In this document: positions 1-8,707 of the stretch, piece after piece
Layout: each line of letters begins with the position of its first letter
Numbering within the stretch: the first letter of the stretch is position 1
DNA from: SHVO01 sp050246995
GTDB lineage: Bacteria > Pseudomonadota > Alphaproteobacteria > Rhodospirillales > Rhodospirillaceae
Direction: 5' to 3'
DNA length: 64,000 bases
Assembly (NCBI GenBank): GCA_050246995.1
Contig: JBFWVA010000007.1
Coordinates: 62,001-126,000, forward strand
Program-made: the position numbers and the translations under genes
Notes under the pieces: generated by a model
The model's database searches: none
Told to the model about the DNA's origin: nothing
What the model saw: only the letters and a program-made list of their open reading frames with translations

Positions 1-178
1 TGACGAGATCATCCCGCGCGAGCGCAGCTCCATGATGCGCGGCGCGGCCAAACGCATGGTCTACAGCCGCACGATCAAGGGCGTTGGGCACAACGATATC
101 TACGAGAACCAGGATTTCGCCAACGCCATGAGGGAAGCGCTCTCCGCCGTCGAAGGCGCGTGGCAAGCGGAGCCTTAA
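1..178 (+). CDS. Alpha/beta hydrolase, C-terminal fragment
   Basis: Only the last 58 codons are inside the window, read in the frame that begins at base 2 and ends with TAA at 176-178. The fragment starts with DEIIP and has VGHNDIYE about 29 residues later. That order and spacing match the catalytic Asp and catalytic His of alpha/beta hydrolases of the BEM46/serine aminopeptidase S33 type. The nucleophile and oxyanion hole lie outside the window, so substrate and localisation cannot be judged. The 308 bases that follow separate it from the next gene, so it probably ends its own transcript. Confidence 0.7.
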   Translation, partial: DEIIPRERSSMMRGAAKRMVYSRTIKGVGHNDIYENQDFANAMREALSAVEGAWQAEP

Positions 179-486
179 GAGCCTGCATGTTACCAAGATG
201 CGCGGTGCGCATCGGGGCGCAGCGTCATGCCGTAGGCCCGGCTCTGTTACTTTGCAGCATCATCATCCACCGTGCGGTTGAAGGCCGCGCTGCGAACTCA
301 GCGCGATTCGGTAGCGTGCGCGGGGCTCATCGCTGATCTGCGCGGCGACACGGCTGGGCTCCTAGAATCATTCCGGCTTGCAACATAAGCATCTATCCGA
401 AATGCCGTTTGGTTGTTTATAGCGGTATGGGCTCCGAACTACATTGACGCGGGATCCGGCGGCCATTGCTGGCGGGGCGGAGAGGC
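179..486. other. Intergenic region without a recognisable gene
   Basis: About 300 bases between the hydrolase tail and the HD-GYP gene. I see no long reading frame with a ribosome binding site, no tRNA-like T-arm and no clear terminator hairpin with a T-run. The stretch should hold the promoter of the downstream signalling genes, but I cannot point to convincing -35/-10 boxes. Confidence 0.4.
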
Positions 487-2364
487 ATGACCATTTCGGA
501 AACTGTGAAAGAGATCAAAGCCGACCGGAGGCGCAGAACGCCGTTCCTGCGTCCGAGCCTGTTCGTTGTTGTCGGGTACACCTTGTTCGGAACGGCATGG
601 ATTCTCGCCGGCAATTTTGTTCACAATTGGTGGGATGGCAGCGCCCCCTTGGCCTTTGACGAGGTCGAGACGGGTAAAGGGCTTGTGTTCGTCGCCCTCA
701 GCGCCGTCTTCGTCCATATCCTGCAGCGCGCCGATGCGCGGCGCAAACACACCATCAGCAATCGCCTGCGCAGGGCGGAATACGATCTCTTCACCGAGCG
801 GCGGCGGCTTGAAGAAATCCTGACGGGGACGCGGGCGGGCACTTGGGAATGGAATGTGCGCACCGGCGAAACCGTGTTCAATGAACGGTGGGCCGAGATC
901 ATCGGCTATACGCTCAAAGAGCTTGAGCCTATCAGCATCAAAACGTGGATCTCGCTGACGCATCCCGACGATCTGGCGGCGTCCGACGCCGCGCTGAAGA
1001 AACATTTTGCCCAGGAAATCGACTACTACGAATGCGAAGCGCGCATGCGCCACAAGAACGGCGAATGGGTCTGGGTCGCAGACCGCGGCAAAGTGGTCGA
1101 ATGGACGCCTGATGAAAAACCCGTACGGCTCGCGGGAACCCATCTCGATATCACCGCGCAAAAACGCGATGAGATCAAATTGGCCAACCTGCTGAAGATG
1201 CGCGACGCCGTCATGAATTGTCATGCGGCGATCTTGCGCCATCGCGACGAACAAACATTGCTTCAACAGATCTGCGACATTCTGGTCGAAAAGCGAAGTT
1301 ATGACCTCGTCTGGATGGCGTTTCCCAATCTCGACCCTCAACGCACCGTTTCAGGCCGCGCGCGCGCCGGCCATCTCGCGGCCTACGTCGATGAAATACA
1401 GGTTCATTGGGGCGACGACGCCCTCGGCAGCGGACCTACCGGCGCGGCGCTTCGCACGGGCACGGTTCAAGTGATCGCCGATATTTCGGCGGCCGAAGCT
1501 TACAATCCCTGGCGGGGCACCGCGGAAAAATATGGTTTTCAGACGTCCGTATCGGTGCCCATTCGCATGGATGGCCACACTATCGCGGCGCTTAATGTCT
1601 ATAGCTGCAGCGAAAAACGCTTCGACACTGAAGAGGTCAAACTCCTCGAGGAATTTTCCAGCCACCTCGGGCTGGCGATTTGGATGAAGCGTACCGAGGT
1701 TGACCGCGATTCCGTGACAGAAGCCCTCAAATCGTCGTCTCTCAATATTATCACCGCCGTTTCGGCGACCATCGAGAAGCGCGACCCTTATACCGCAGGA
1801 CATCAGTCGCGCGTGTCCGAGCTGGCCGTTCGCATCGCCCAAAAGCTGGGATGGGACCACGCCCGGACCGAAGGCTTGAGACTCGGCGCGCTGATCCACG
1901 ATATTGGAAAAATTTATGTCCCGGCGGAAATTTTGAACCGGCCCGGCCGGCTCACGCCGGGTGAATTCTCCGTTATCCAGTCCCACCCGGAGGTCGGCGC
2001 GGAAATTCTCAGCGGGATCAAATTCCCCTGGCCTATTCAGGAGATGATCCTCCAGCACCATGAACGTGTGGACGGAACCGGATATCCGCGCGGACTGAAG
2101 GGCGATGAAATCCTGCCTGAAGCCAAAATCCTTGCCGTCGCGGACGTCGTCGAGGCTATTACCTCGCACCGCCCTTACCGCCCCGGCCGGGGTATTGAGG
2201 TCGCCAAGCAGGAACTGACGGATCACCGCGGCACCGCATACGCCCCGGATACCGTGGATGCCTGCCTCGCCGTTATCGACGAAGATAAATTCACGTGGTC
2301 GACGTCGTTCGGACAAACCGGCGGCGCGCGCGACGAACGTCGTCACACCGCGTCGCCGAATTAG
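487..2364 (+). CDS. Membrane-anchored PAS-GAF-HD-GYP c-di-GMP phosphodiesterase
   Basis: Predicted cyclic-di-GMP phosphodiesterase of 625 residues. I take ATG 487, which has GGAG just upstream, rather than the earlier in-frame TTG at 466. Order seen: two hydrophobic segments in the first ~85 residues, a PAS fold with its PAC strand (~100-220), a GAF domain (~230-400) and a C-terminal HD-GYP domain. The HD-GYP core is intact: HDIGK with H471/D472, an HH pair, GTGYPRG with GYP at 532-534, and the DVVEAITSHRPYR segment. Known HD-GYP proteins with these residues hydrolyse c-di-GMP to pGpG or GMP at a di- or tri-iron site. The next gene's Shine-Dalgarno overlaps this stop codon, so the enzyme is translated with a MotA/MotB-like pair. 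The signals sensed by PAS and GAF are unknown. Confidence 0.9.
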   Translation: MTISETVKEIKADRRRRTPFLRPSLFVVVGYTLFGTAWILAGNFVHNWWDGSAPLAFDEVETGKGLVFVALSAVFVHILQRADARRKHTISNRLRRAEYDLFTERRRLEEILTGTRAGTWEWNVRTGETVFNERWAEIIGYTLKELEPISIKTWISLTHPDDLAASDAALKKHFAQEIDYYECEARMRHKNGEWVWVADRGKVVEWTPDEKPVRLAGTHLDITAQKRDEIKLANLLKMRDAVMNCHAAILRHRDEQTLLQQICDILVEKRSYDLVWMAFPNLDPQRTVSGRARAGHLAAYVDEIQVHWGDDALGSGPTGAALRTGTVQVIADISAAEAYNPWRGTAEKYGFQTSVSVPIRMDGHTIAALNVYSCSEKRFDTEEVKLLEEFSSHLGLAIWMKRTEVDRDSVTEALKSSSLNIITAVSATIEKRDPYTAGHQSRVSELAVRIAQKLGWDHARTEGLRLGALIHDIGKIYVPAEILNRPGRLTPGEFSVIQSHPEVGAEILSGIKFPWPIQEMILQHHERVDGTGYPRGLKGDEILPEAKILAVADVVEAITSHRPYRPGRGIEVAKQELTDHRGTAYAPDTVDACLAVIDEDKFTWSTSFGQTGGARDERRHTASPN

Positions 2365-2374
2365 GAGCGCAACA

Positions 2375-3169
2375 ATGAATTTTTCGGCATTTCTGGGGAT
2401 CGCGCTTGTCGGCGCAATGGTTTGGTTCGCAGCGGCGACTTCGGGAATTTCACCGCAAGCACTTTTGAGCATTCCCGGACTTATCATCATCCTCGGGGGC
2501 ACGGCCGCCGCGACATTGATCTCGTTCAACTGGAGCACGATACGCCGTGCGTGGCGCGCGACCTGGATCATCTTTACGCGCAGCGGCCGGCAGACCAATC
2601 GCGACGTCGCGGACTTAACGGCTTTGTCGCGCGCATGGCACCGGAACTCCCTCGCGGAGATGACGCAAGCCATCGCGGCGACGGAGAGCCCTTTCCTTAA
2701 AATGGGCGCCGAGATGCTCACCGACAGCGCGCTTCCCCGCGCGGCTGTCCACCACGCCTTGCAAAACCATATCGAACGGCTGCGCATGCGCGAGCGCGCC
2801 GAAGCCCAGGTCTTTCGCGCGATGGCCGGATACGCGCCTGCGTTTGGGGTGATGGGAACCGTATTCGGGCTTGCGCAGATGTTTGCCAATGTCGGTTCGT
2901 CCAATATCACCGCTATCAGTACGGGCCTCGGCACGGCGCTGCTGACGACGATTTACGGCGTCGTGCTTGCCTATGGGCTTTTCCGGCCCTTTGCCGCGAG
3001 GCTTGAGCAGAGAAGCGAGCAGCGTGTCCGCCGCATGCATCTTCTGCGCGATGCGCTAGACCTGATGGCGGAGAAAAAATCGCCCTCCCTGACGCAAGAA
3101 TTCATGAGAGCGGCCGAAGCGGAACTCGGGGATGAACTCGGCCGGACCGGACCGCGCCGCCATGCGTAA
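2375..3169 (+). CDS. MotA/ExbB-type stator-like channel subunit
   Basis: A 264-residue integral membrane protein of the MotA/PomA class, close to PomA in length. The start at ATG 2375 follows AGGAG at 2363-2367, which overlaps the stop of the HD-GYP gene. Two hydrophobic helices lie at the N terminus, then a cytoplasmic loop, then the conserved pair of helices beginning around YAPAFGVMGTVFGLAQM and LGTALLTTIYGVVLAYG, which in the family line the ion path with MotB. Its end overlaps the MotB-like gene by 38 bases, so the two are co-translated. No flagellar genes are nearby. It may power flagellar rotation as an alternative stator, or another envelope process; the sequence does not decide. Confidence 0.82.
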   Translation: MNFSAFLGIALVGAMVWFAAATSGISPQALLSIPGLIIILGGTAAATLISFNWSTIRRAWRATWIIFTRSGRQTNRDVADLTALSRAWHRNSLAEMTQAIAATESPFLKMGAEMLTDSALPRAAVHHALQNHIERLRMRERAEAQVFRAMAGYAPAFGVMGTVFGLAQMFANVGSSNITAISTGLGTALLTTIYGVVLAYGLFRPFAARLEQRSEQRVRRMHLLRDALDLMAEKKSPSLTQEFMRAAEAELGDELGRTGPRRHA

Positions 3170-3935
3170 TGCCGCTGCAGAAAGTGAAGCTGAGCTGGCG
3201 GAGGAGCGCATTCGTGACGCCATCCGCGCCCTAGAACAGACTGAGCTTGATGGCGGCGACTCGCAGGCCGCCGATATGGACTCCTGGCTTCTGCCCTACG
3301 TTGACACCATCACGACACTCCTCGCGATTTACGCCTTCTTTATTGGCTTGATGGAATTCCCGAGTGAAAAGCGCGCCGCGATCGAGGCGGAAATCCATAG
3401 AGAATTCACGATCCCCGCGCTCATCCAGCTTCCCGAGATCAAAATCGACGTGGAAGCGACACGATATGTGCGTGACGCGGAGCGCCTCCTTGAAATCATA
3501 AAATCGAACGGCCTCGAGCGCGATGTCGCCATCAAGGTCGAGAACGGCACGGCGCGGCTGACCATAGACGACGCCATTCTCTTCACTCCGGGATCCGCCG
3601 CGGTCTCCGAGTCCGGCGACAAAGTGTTACGCGCGCTGGGTCCGGCGCTTGATGAACTTCCGGGGCCAATCACGGTGGCGGGACATACGGACGCCACGCC
3701 GATCGCGGACGGCGCCTTCGCTTCGAACCTGGAGCTTTCTTTTGCCAGGGCCATGAGCGTGATCAATATTTACACCTCGCTCGGAATTCCGCAGGCGAGA
3801 TTCCGGGCCGCCGCGAACGCGGCCACGGCGCCTGTTGCCGATGACCGTACGCCGGAAGGGCGCGCCGCGAACCGGCGCGTTGAAATCGCCGTCGAACTCA
3901 ATGCGATTGCCCCTGCTCAAAAACCCACAAAATAA
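3132..3935 (+). CDS. MotB-like stator subunit with OmpA peptidoglycan-binding domain
   Basis: A 267-residue partner of the preceding MotA-like protein. A cytoplasmic N-terminal tail of ~50 residues leads into one membrane helix, WLLPYVDTITTLLAIYAF, which carries Asp58 at the position of the ion-binding Asp of MotB/PomB. The periplasmic part ends in an OmpA-like domain (~155-260) with the family hallmarks AGHTDATPI, NLELSFARA and GRAANRRVEI that bind peptidoglycan. ATG 3132 overlaps the motA-like gene; an alternative ATG lies 30 bases downstream at 3162. The intact Asp argues for a working ion-driven stator. Co-translation with a c-di-GMP phosphodiesterase suggests second-messenger control of the motor, which is inference. 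Confidence 0.85.
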   Translation: MNSAGPDRAAMRNAAAESEAELAEERIRDAIRALEQTELDGGDSQAADMDSWLLPYVDTITTLLAIYAFFIGLMEFPSEKRAAIEAEIHREFTIPALIQLPEIKIDVEATRYVRDAERLLEIIKSNGLERDVAIKVENGTARLTIDDAILFTPGSAAVSESGDKVLRALGPALDELPGPITVAGHTDATPIADGAFASNLELSFARAMSVINIYTSLGIPQARFRAAANAATAPVADDRTPEGRAANRRVEIAVELNAIAPAQKPTK

Positions 3936-3948
3936 GGGGCTAAATCAT

Positions 3949-4065
3949 ATGAAGCAAAAGCGATGGGCGATTGTCGCCGCGATCATTCTCCTGGCGATGC
4001 TCGGCTTTGTAACTTTGCGCCATTTTTATTGGCTCAATCAGTCCAGTCTGCCCGTTTACCCTTAG
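3949..4065 (+). CDS. 38-residue single-helix membrane peptide
   Basis: A short frame directly after the MotB-like gene (13-base gap), starting at ATG 3949 behind an AAGGGG Shine-Dalgarno. The product begins MKQKRW, has a hydrophobic segment IVAAIILLAMLGFV and ends in a short polar tail, giving a single membrane helix with a positive-inside N terminus. I do not recognise a family. Position and spacing suggest it is cotranslated with the stator-like pair and may be an accessory subunit; it could also be a chance frame. Confidence 0.5.
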   Translation: MKQKRWAIVAAIILLAMLGFVTLRHFYWLNQSSLPVYP

Positions 4066-4321
4066 CTGCCGCAGAGCTTGTGCGACGCCGCATCTCCTTG
4101 CCCTACGATCTCAAGGTCAAATATGCTGGGGCCGTACGGGCATTTTCATGCCGTCTCTCAGATTTATGACGTGGATTTCCTGTCGTTCTAGATCGCGGGG
4201 CGGGCTTGACGATCTGACCGTCATCGCGCTGGGGGAGTATCGCCAAATGGCAATTAACGTGTTTCGAAACGTCCACTTACATTCGTAACCGATCACAACG
4301 TCATTGATCGGAATGCTTTAG

Positions 4322-6766
4322 ATGTCTCGGGACTCCTCTTCGGAAGCCACCGGGGCCGGGTCGATGTTCGATTTGGCGTGGCGACACGCGCCTACGGGCA
4401 TGTTGGCGCTGTCCATCCGGACCGGCGAGATCTTGGCGGTCAACGAAGCCGCCGCGGCGCTGCTCGGCTATACCGCCGAAGAAATCACCGGCCGCGCGCT
4501 GGCGTTTCTGTTTGGAGCCGCCGAAGCCGCAGATAGGATGGAGACCATCTTTTCCGCCTCGCCGGAGCCCAGCGTCAACCATAGCGCTATCGTCCGCACA
4601 AAATCAGGCCCCCCACGCTATTTAAATCTGTCGCTCTCGGGCGCCGTCGAACTTAACGGCGAGACGATGCGCATTCTTTATCTGCGGGCGCCTGACCTAA
4701 GTCCAAATGCCGACCGCCTGCGGCGCACGAACTGGACGTTGGCGGCCTACAGCGCGTCAATCCGCGCGATGCAGCATGCTCGTACGATCGAGCAGATCGC
4801 AGAGGATGTCTGCGCGGCCATCGTCGAGCAGCCCGTTTATGTGCTTTCGTGGATCGGTTTGGCTGAATCATCGCCGGGGCTTCCCATAAGATTCATCGCC
4901 GGCGCGGGGCCGGCTTTCTCGTACATGTCTGATCTCAAGCTGAGCTGGTCGGAAGATGTACCGGAGGGCCGCGGGCCCAGCGGAACCGCCATTCGCTCCG
5001 GCAAGCCCCAAATGATGACGGACGCGTTGAGTGATCCGAACTTTGGCCTTTGGCGCGAAAAGGCGCTTAGACACGGCATCCGGTCCACAGTTTGCGTTCC
5101 CTTTCAAATGGGCGAGCACGTCGTCGGCGCGATCATGGTTTATGGGTCTGAACCTGATGCATTCGGAAAACAGGAAGTTGAACTGTTTGCCGATCTGGGA
5201 CGCGAACTCGCCAGCGCCATCGCCATGCGTGAGCAGGCGGCAAAACTGCAGCAGACGGAAGGCCACCTTCAAAAACTCATTTCATCCACCTACTCGCCAA
5301 TCATTTCGGTCGACGGGCGGGGCCGCATCTCGCTGTTCAATGAAGCGGCCGAACAGGCCTTCGGTTGGCGCTCGGACGAAGCCGTCGGGCAATCCCTGGA
5401 TATTCTGCTGTTAACGGAAGACCGAACCGCCCATGCCGATTACATGAGCGGCTTCCTGCGATCGCACGACTCAAACCGCAAAATGGCGCAAAGCCGGCAG
5501 GTGCGCGCGCGGAGGAAGGATGGCTCGACATTTCCGGTGGAAGTCGCCCTCTCGCGCATCGATACGTCCGACGGCCCGCTTGTCACGGCGATCATCAGGG
5601 ATCTGACCCAGCAACAAGAAATGCAGACGCGCCTGATCCAGTCCGGGAAAATGGAAGCGTTTGGACAACTCGCCGGCGGCATCGCTCACGACTTCAACAA
5701 TCTCATCGCGATCATCAGCTCGTCGGCGGAGATCATCTCGGTTCCGGGCGTCGCCAGCGAAACCACGAACGCCAGCCTGAGCTTGATCGCGCGCACGTGC
5801 GAACGCGCGCAGGCGCTGACGCGACGCCTGCTCGTCTTCTCGCGCAAGTCTGTGCACAGGACGGAACGCATCGACGTGTGCGCGGCGCTGGATGAGCTTG
5901 TTCACGTTCTGCGGCGCACGTTGGGCGCTCACATTGAAATCGACGTCGCGTTGCAGCCCGGGCTGTTTATCCGCGTCGACTCAGGCTTGTTCCACACATC
6001 GCTGCTGAATTTGATGCTGAACGCGCGCGATGCGATGCCCGAAGGTGGATCGCTGGCGGTGAACTGCCGCCGCGTGCCGCCGAATGACGTCCAATCCGCA
6101 GCCTGTGTCGAGATCAGTCTCCAAGACTCAGGGATTGGTATGCCGCCAGATGTGATCCAGCGCATATTTGAACCCTTCTTCACCACGAAGCCGATCGGAA
6201 GCGGCACCGGCCTTGGCCTCCCGATGGTTTACGGTTTCGTGAAGGAAGCCGGCGGCAGCATCGAGGTTGAGAGCGCTCCGGGTCAGGGAAGCCGTTTCAC
6301 GCTAACTTTCCCGCAGGATGAATCCTGTTCCGAAAACGCGCCGATCGTATTGCCGGAAAGAGTCCAAGAGAAAAATCTGCGTGTCTTGCTGGTAGAAGAT
6401 GACGAAGATTTGCGGACCATCAGTGTGATCAAACTTGAACGCGCCGGCTTCCGTGTCGACGCCGTCGCCACCGCGGCAACCGCGCGCGAAGCGCTTGGCG
6501 CCGGCGCGGCCTATGACATCCTTTTGACGGACTATCGTCTCGGCCGCGGCTGGACCGGCGGAGACTTAGCGCGGTATGCCGCGTCCGTGCTGCCGCATAT
6601 GCTCATCGTTGTCACGAGCGGTTACCTGGAGCCGTCGGATGCCGCCTCGCTCGACCCGGCGTGGCCCCTTCTCGACAAGCCGTTGAACATGCAGGCCCTT
6701 CGAGACGCGATCGCGAGGCACGAAACTGTGTCAGCCGGGGCCGGCCGGGCGCACGACGCCGGCTAG
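4322..6766 (+). CDS. Soluble PAS-GAF-PAS hybrid histidine kinase with C-terminal receiver
   Basis: An 814-residue hybrid kinase without membrane helices. Order: PAS (~15-125), GAF (~150-305), PAS with PAC (~320-435), dimerisation domain with the phosphoacceptor in GGIAHDFNN (H456), ATPase domain with the N-box LLNLMLNARDAM and the G-box GSGTGLGLPMVYG, and a receiver domain (~690-800) with VEDDED and the acceptor D737 in LLTDYRLG. The H-box belongs to the NtrB-like type with DFNN. No DNA-binding or enzymatic output is attached, so a separate partner must take the phosphate. The 256 bases before it hold no clear gene. Its 3' end overlaps the convergent transporter gene by 36 bases. ATG 4322 has only a weak ribosome binding site. 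Confidence 0.9.
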   Translation: MSRDSSSEATGAGSMFDLAWRHAPTGMLALSIRTGEILAVNEAAAALLGYTAEEITGRALAFLFGAAEAADRMETIFSASPEPSVNHSAIVRTKSGPPRYLNLSLSGAVELNGETMRILYLRAPDLSPNADRLRRTNWTLAAYSASIRAMQHARTIEQIAEDVCAAIVEQPVYVLSWIGLAESSPGLPIRFIAGAGPAFSYMSDLKLSWSEDVPEGRGPSGTAIRSGKPQMMTDALSDPNFGLWREKALRHGIRSTVCVPFQMGEHVVGAIMVYGSEPDAFGKQEVELFADLGRELASAIAMREQAAKLQQTEGHLQKLISSTYSPIISVDGRGRISLFNEAAEQAFGWRSDEAVGQSLDILLLTEDRTAHADYMSGFLRSHDSNRKMAQSRQVRARRKDGSTFPVEVALSRIDTSDGPLVTAIIRDLTQQQEMQTRLIQSGKMEAFGQLAGGIAHDFNNLIAIISSSAEIISVPGVASETTNASLSLIARTCERAQALTRRLLVFSRKSVHRTERIDVCAALDELVHVLRRTLGAHIEIDVALQPGLFIRVDSGLFHTSLLNLMLNARDAMPEGGSLAVNCRRVPPNDVQSAACVEISLQDSGIGMPPDVIQRIFEPFFTTKPIGSGTGLGLPMVYGFVKEAGGSIEVESAPGQGSRFTLTFPQDESCSENAPIVLPERVQEKNLRVLLVEDDEDLRTISVIKLERAGFRVDAVATAATAREALGAGAAYDILLTDYRLGRGWTGGDLARYAASVLPHMLIVVTSGYLEPSDAASLDPAWPLLDKPLNMQALRDAIARHETVSAGAGRAHDAG

Positions 6767-8068
6767 AAGCATCGCGAAAACGATGACAGCCGCGAAGAGC
6801 GGGGCCAAGGCGGCGTAAACGAAAATCTCATGCGGACCCGATAGGCGGCCGATAATAGCGCCGCCGAAGAGTGAGCCGACAATCGAACCAATGCGGCCGA
6901 CACCTATGGCCCAACCAATCCCAGCGGCGCGGTGAACTGTCCCATAAAAAGCGCTGGCAATAGCGACAATACAAAACTGCGCGCCCATCGCAAACAATCC
7001 GGCAAGCACAATGCTTGCCAACACGAGAGGCGCGGAATGAAGAACAAACCCAATGGCCGCCGTGAAAGCGGCGCCGAGGATGTAGGCGGGCCACATCACG
7101 GCAAGGGGGCCGCGCCGGTCGATGAAGCGGCCAAGCACGACACAGCCAACGATCCCGGCCAGATTCAGGATGGCCGGCGCAAGAACGGTCAGCCGGTCCG
7201 GCACCGCGGTTTCCCGTAAAATGAGCGGCAGCCAATTCAACATGAAATAGGCCCAGAAAAGGCTGGCAAAATAGAGCGTCCAGATCATGGCCGTCCCGCG
7301 TGCACGCCCCTGTGTGAACAGGTCGACAATGGGCTTTCCAACCACGGGCTGTTCCACCACCACGAAATCGCGCGCATCCGCGCGGAACGATCCTGGAGCG
7401 ATCCGCTGCAGGATCGCGGCGATTTTGGGGGGTGAACGCTTCCTCAGAACCAGAAAACGAATCGATTCCGGCAGCAGGATATAGGCCACCGGAACTGCCG
7501 CCAAAGCACTCGCGCCGCCCGCCAGGAACACGGTCTGCCACCCCCACACAGGGATGATCACGCTGCTGATCAGACCGCCCAGAACGATGCCAAGCGGATA
7601 GCCGCTGAACACGACCGTGCTGACGGACGACCTGATCTTAGATGGCGCGTATTCCGTTGCGATGGCGAGAATGTTCGGCATCGCGCCGCCGAGACCGACC
7701 CCCGTCAAGAGTCTGAGGGCCATCAACTCTTCCGAGGTTGATGCGTACGAGGTTAGGACCGAGGCGCCGCCAAAAAGGACGAGCGAAGGAAGCAAGGCGA
7801 TCTTGCGTCCGAACTGGTCGCCGGCCCACCCGATCACCATCATCCCTAAGGTCGATCCGAGAAGGCCCAGCGCAAATATGGGGCCGAACTGCGCGGCGGG
7901 GATATTCCAGTCGCGCGCGATGGACGGCGCAACGTAGGCGATCGCCTGCGTGTCGAACCCATCAATGAGAAACAAGACGAAGCAAAGCAAGAACGTCCGG
8001 ATCTGGTACCCGCCCGCCTTACGAGAATCGATGATCTGCGAGACGTCGACCGTGTCTGGGCGCGTCAT
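6731..8068 (-). CDS. MFS transporter, aromatic acid:H+ symporter type
   Basis: A 12-helix major facilitator of 445 residues. The DGFDTQAIAYVAP segment in helix 1, GWAGDQFGRK between helices 2 and 3 and LLTGVGLGGAMPN in helix 4 are typical of the AAHS family (PcaK, BenK, MhpT), which imports 4-hydroxybenzoate and related aromatic acids with protons. ATG 8068 gives the usual ~20-residue lead before helix 1; a GTG at 8107 would add 13 residues. No aromatic degradation genes are nearby, so the substrate is open. The stop lies inside the 3' end of the convergent hybrid kinase gene. Confidence 0.85.
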   Translation of the reverse strand: MTRPDTVDVSQIIDSRKAGGYQIRTFLLCFVLFLIDGFDTQAIAYVAPSIARDWNIPAAQFGPIFALGLLGSTLGMMVIGWAGDQFGRKIALLPSLVLFGGASVLTSYASTSEELMALRLLTGVGLGGAMPNILAIATEYAPSKIRSSVSTVVFSGYPLGIVLGGLISSVIIPVWGWQTVFLAGGASALAAVPVAYILLPESIRFLVLRKRSPPKIAAILQRIAPGSFRADARDFVVVEQPVVGKPIVDLFTQGRARGTAMIWTLYFASLFWAYFMLNWLPLILRETAVPDRLTVLAPAILNLAGIVGCVVLGRFIDRRGPLAVMWPAYILGAAFTAAIGFVLHSAPLVLASIVLAGLFAMGAQFCIVAIASAFYGTVHRAAGIGWAIGVGRIGSIVGSLFGGAIIGRLSGPHEIFVYAALAPLFAAVIVFAMLLAGVVRPAGPG

Positions 8069-8147
8069 GTCGGTGTTGAGGTTTATATTCACCCCTGAAC
8101 GTAGCACGCTGCCAAGGGGAGCAGGCCGCGATTCTAACGTCAGGCCT

Positions 8148-8678
8148 TCAATTGTGCTGCGGCAGCGTGATCAGCTTTTGAAATAGGTCTTTCGCGCCCG
8201 CCCCGTTGAAGGCCGTGCCGACGGAGGACCCGCCGATATAGGCCCGCGCGTCGATCTGCGGTGAATCGCCGAGCGCGGCGATCTGTTCGGGCGCGACAGG
8301 GGTATAGCAAAAGCCGCTCGCGCAGGCGGCCGGTGCGAGGGCCGCGCCGCCGCTTGCGACCTGCGCCCGGGAGACGCCTTCCACTTTTTCCACGCCGAAG
8401 CCGACGGCGTATTTAGGCTCGCGGCCGATCACCATCGTTTTTAGAGCGAACAGAACCATACGGCTGCCGGAGCGGGTGCTTTTGGCTTGGTAGGCAACAC
8501 AGTAGTCGGTGATGGGATCAAGGTCCGTGCATTCGACGGCGCCGCAGAAGCAGGCGAAGGACCATTTGTTCGTCTCGGGAAAGATGGTCTTGAACGGCGG
8601 CGGCGGCGCTGAGGCGGCAAGCGCGGCGCTTACGCCAAACCCAGCCAGGATGCCCAGCGCCCGTCTGACGAAACCCAT
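8148..8678 (-). CDS. Exported cysteine-containing protein of unknown function
   Basis: A 176-residue product with a signal peptide (MGFVRRALGILAGFGVSAALA). The mature part has W-S-F-A-C-F-C early, then further cysteines (ECTD, DYC, AACASGFC), suggesting disulfides in the periplasm. The arrangement of an early Trp/Cys and a basic KSTRSGSR patch recalls exported proteins of the invasion-associated locus B (IalB) type, but I am not sure of that family. It lies 80 bases downstream of the MFS transporter start and is followed upstream by the receiver gene on the same strand. Confidence 0.6.
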   Translation of the reverse strand: MGFVRRALGILAGFGVSAALAASAPPPPFKTIFPETNKWSFACFCGAVECTDLDPITDYCVAYQAKSTRSGSRMVLFALKTMVIGREPKYAVGFGVEKVEGVSRAQVASGGAALAPAACASGFCYTPVAPEQIAALGDSPQIDARAYIGGSSVGTAFNGAGAKDLFQKLITLPQHN

Positions 8679-8707
8679 GTCCTTGCTCTCCGGCGTTGAG
8701 GCGCGTC

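Noticed and set aside
439..2934. Long minus-strand frames (300 and 527 residues) opposite the HD-GYP and MotA-like genes
   Set aside because: They mirror the plus-strand genes, which have clear domains and ribosome binding sites; the mirrored proteins are Arg/Ala-rich with no recognisable motif. High GC keeps the antisense frame open.
2375..3935. MotA/MotB-like pair as part of a Zorya antiphage system
   Set aside because: ZorA has a long cytoplasmic tail and the system needs ZorC/ZorD or ZorE; here MotA-like is only 264 residues and the neighbours are a c-di-GMP phosphodiesterase and a kinase.
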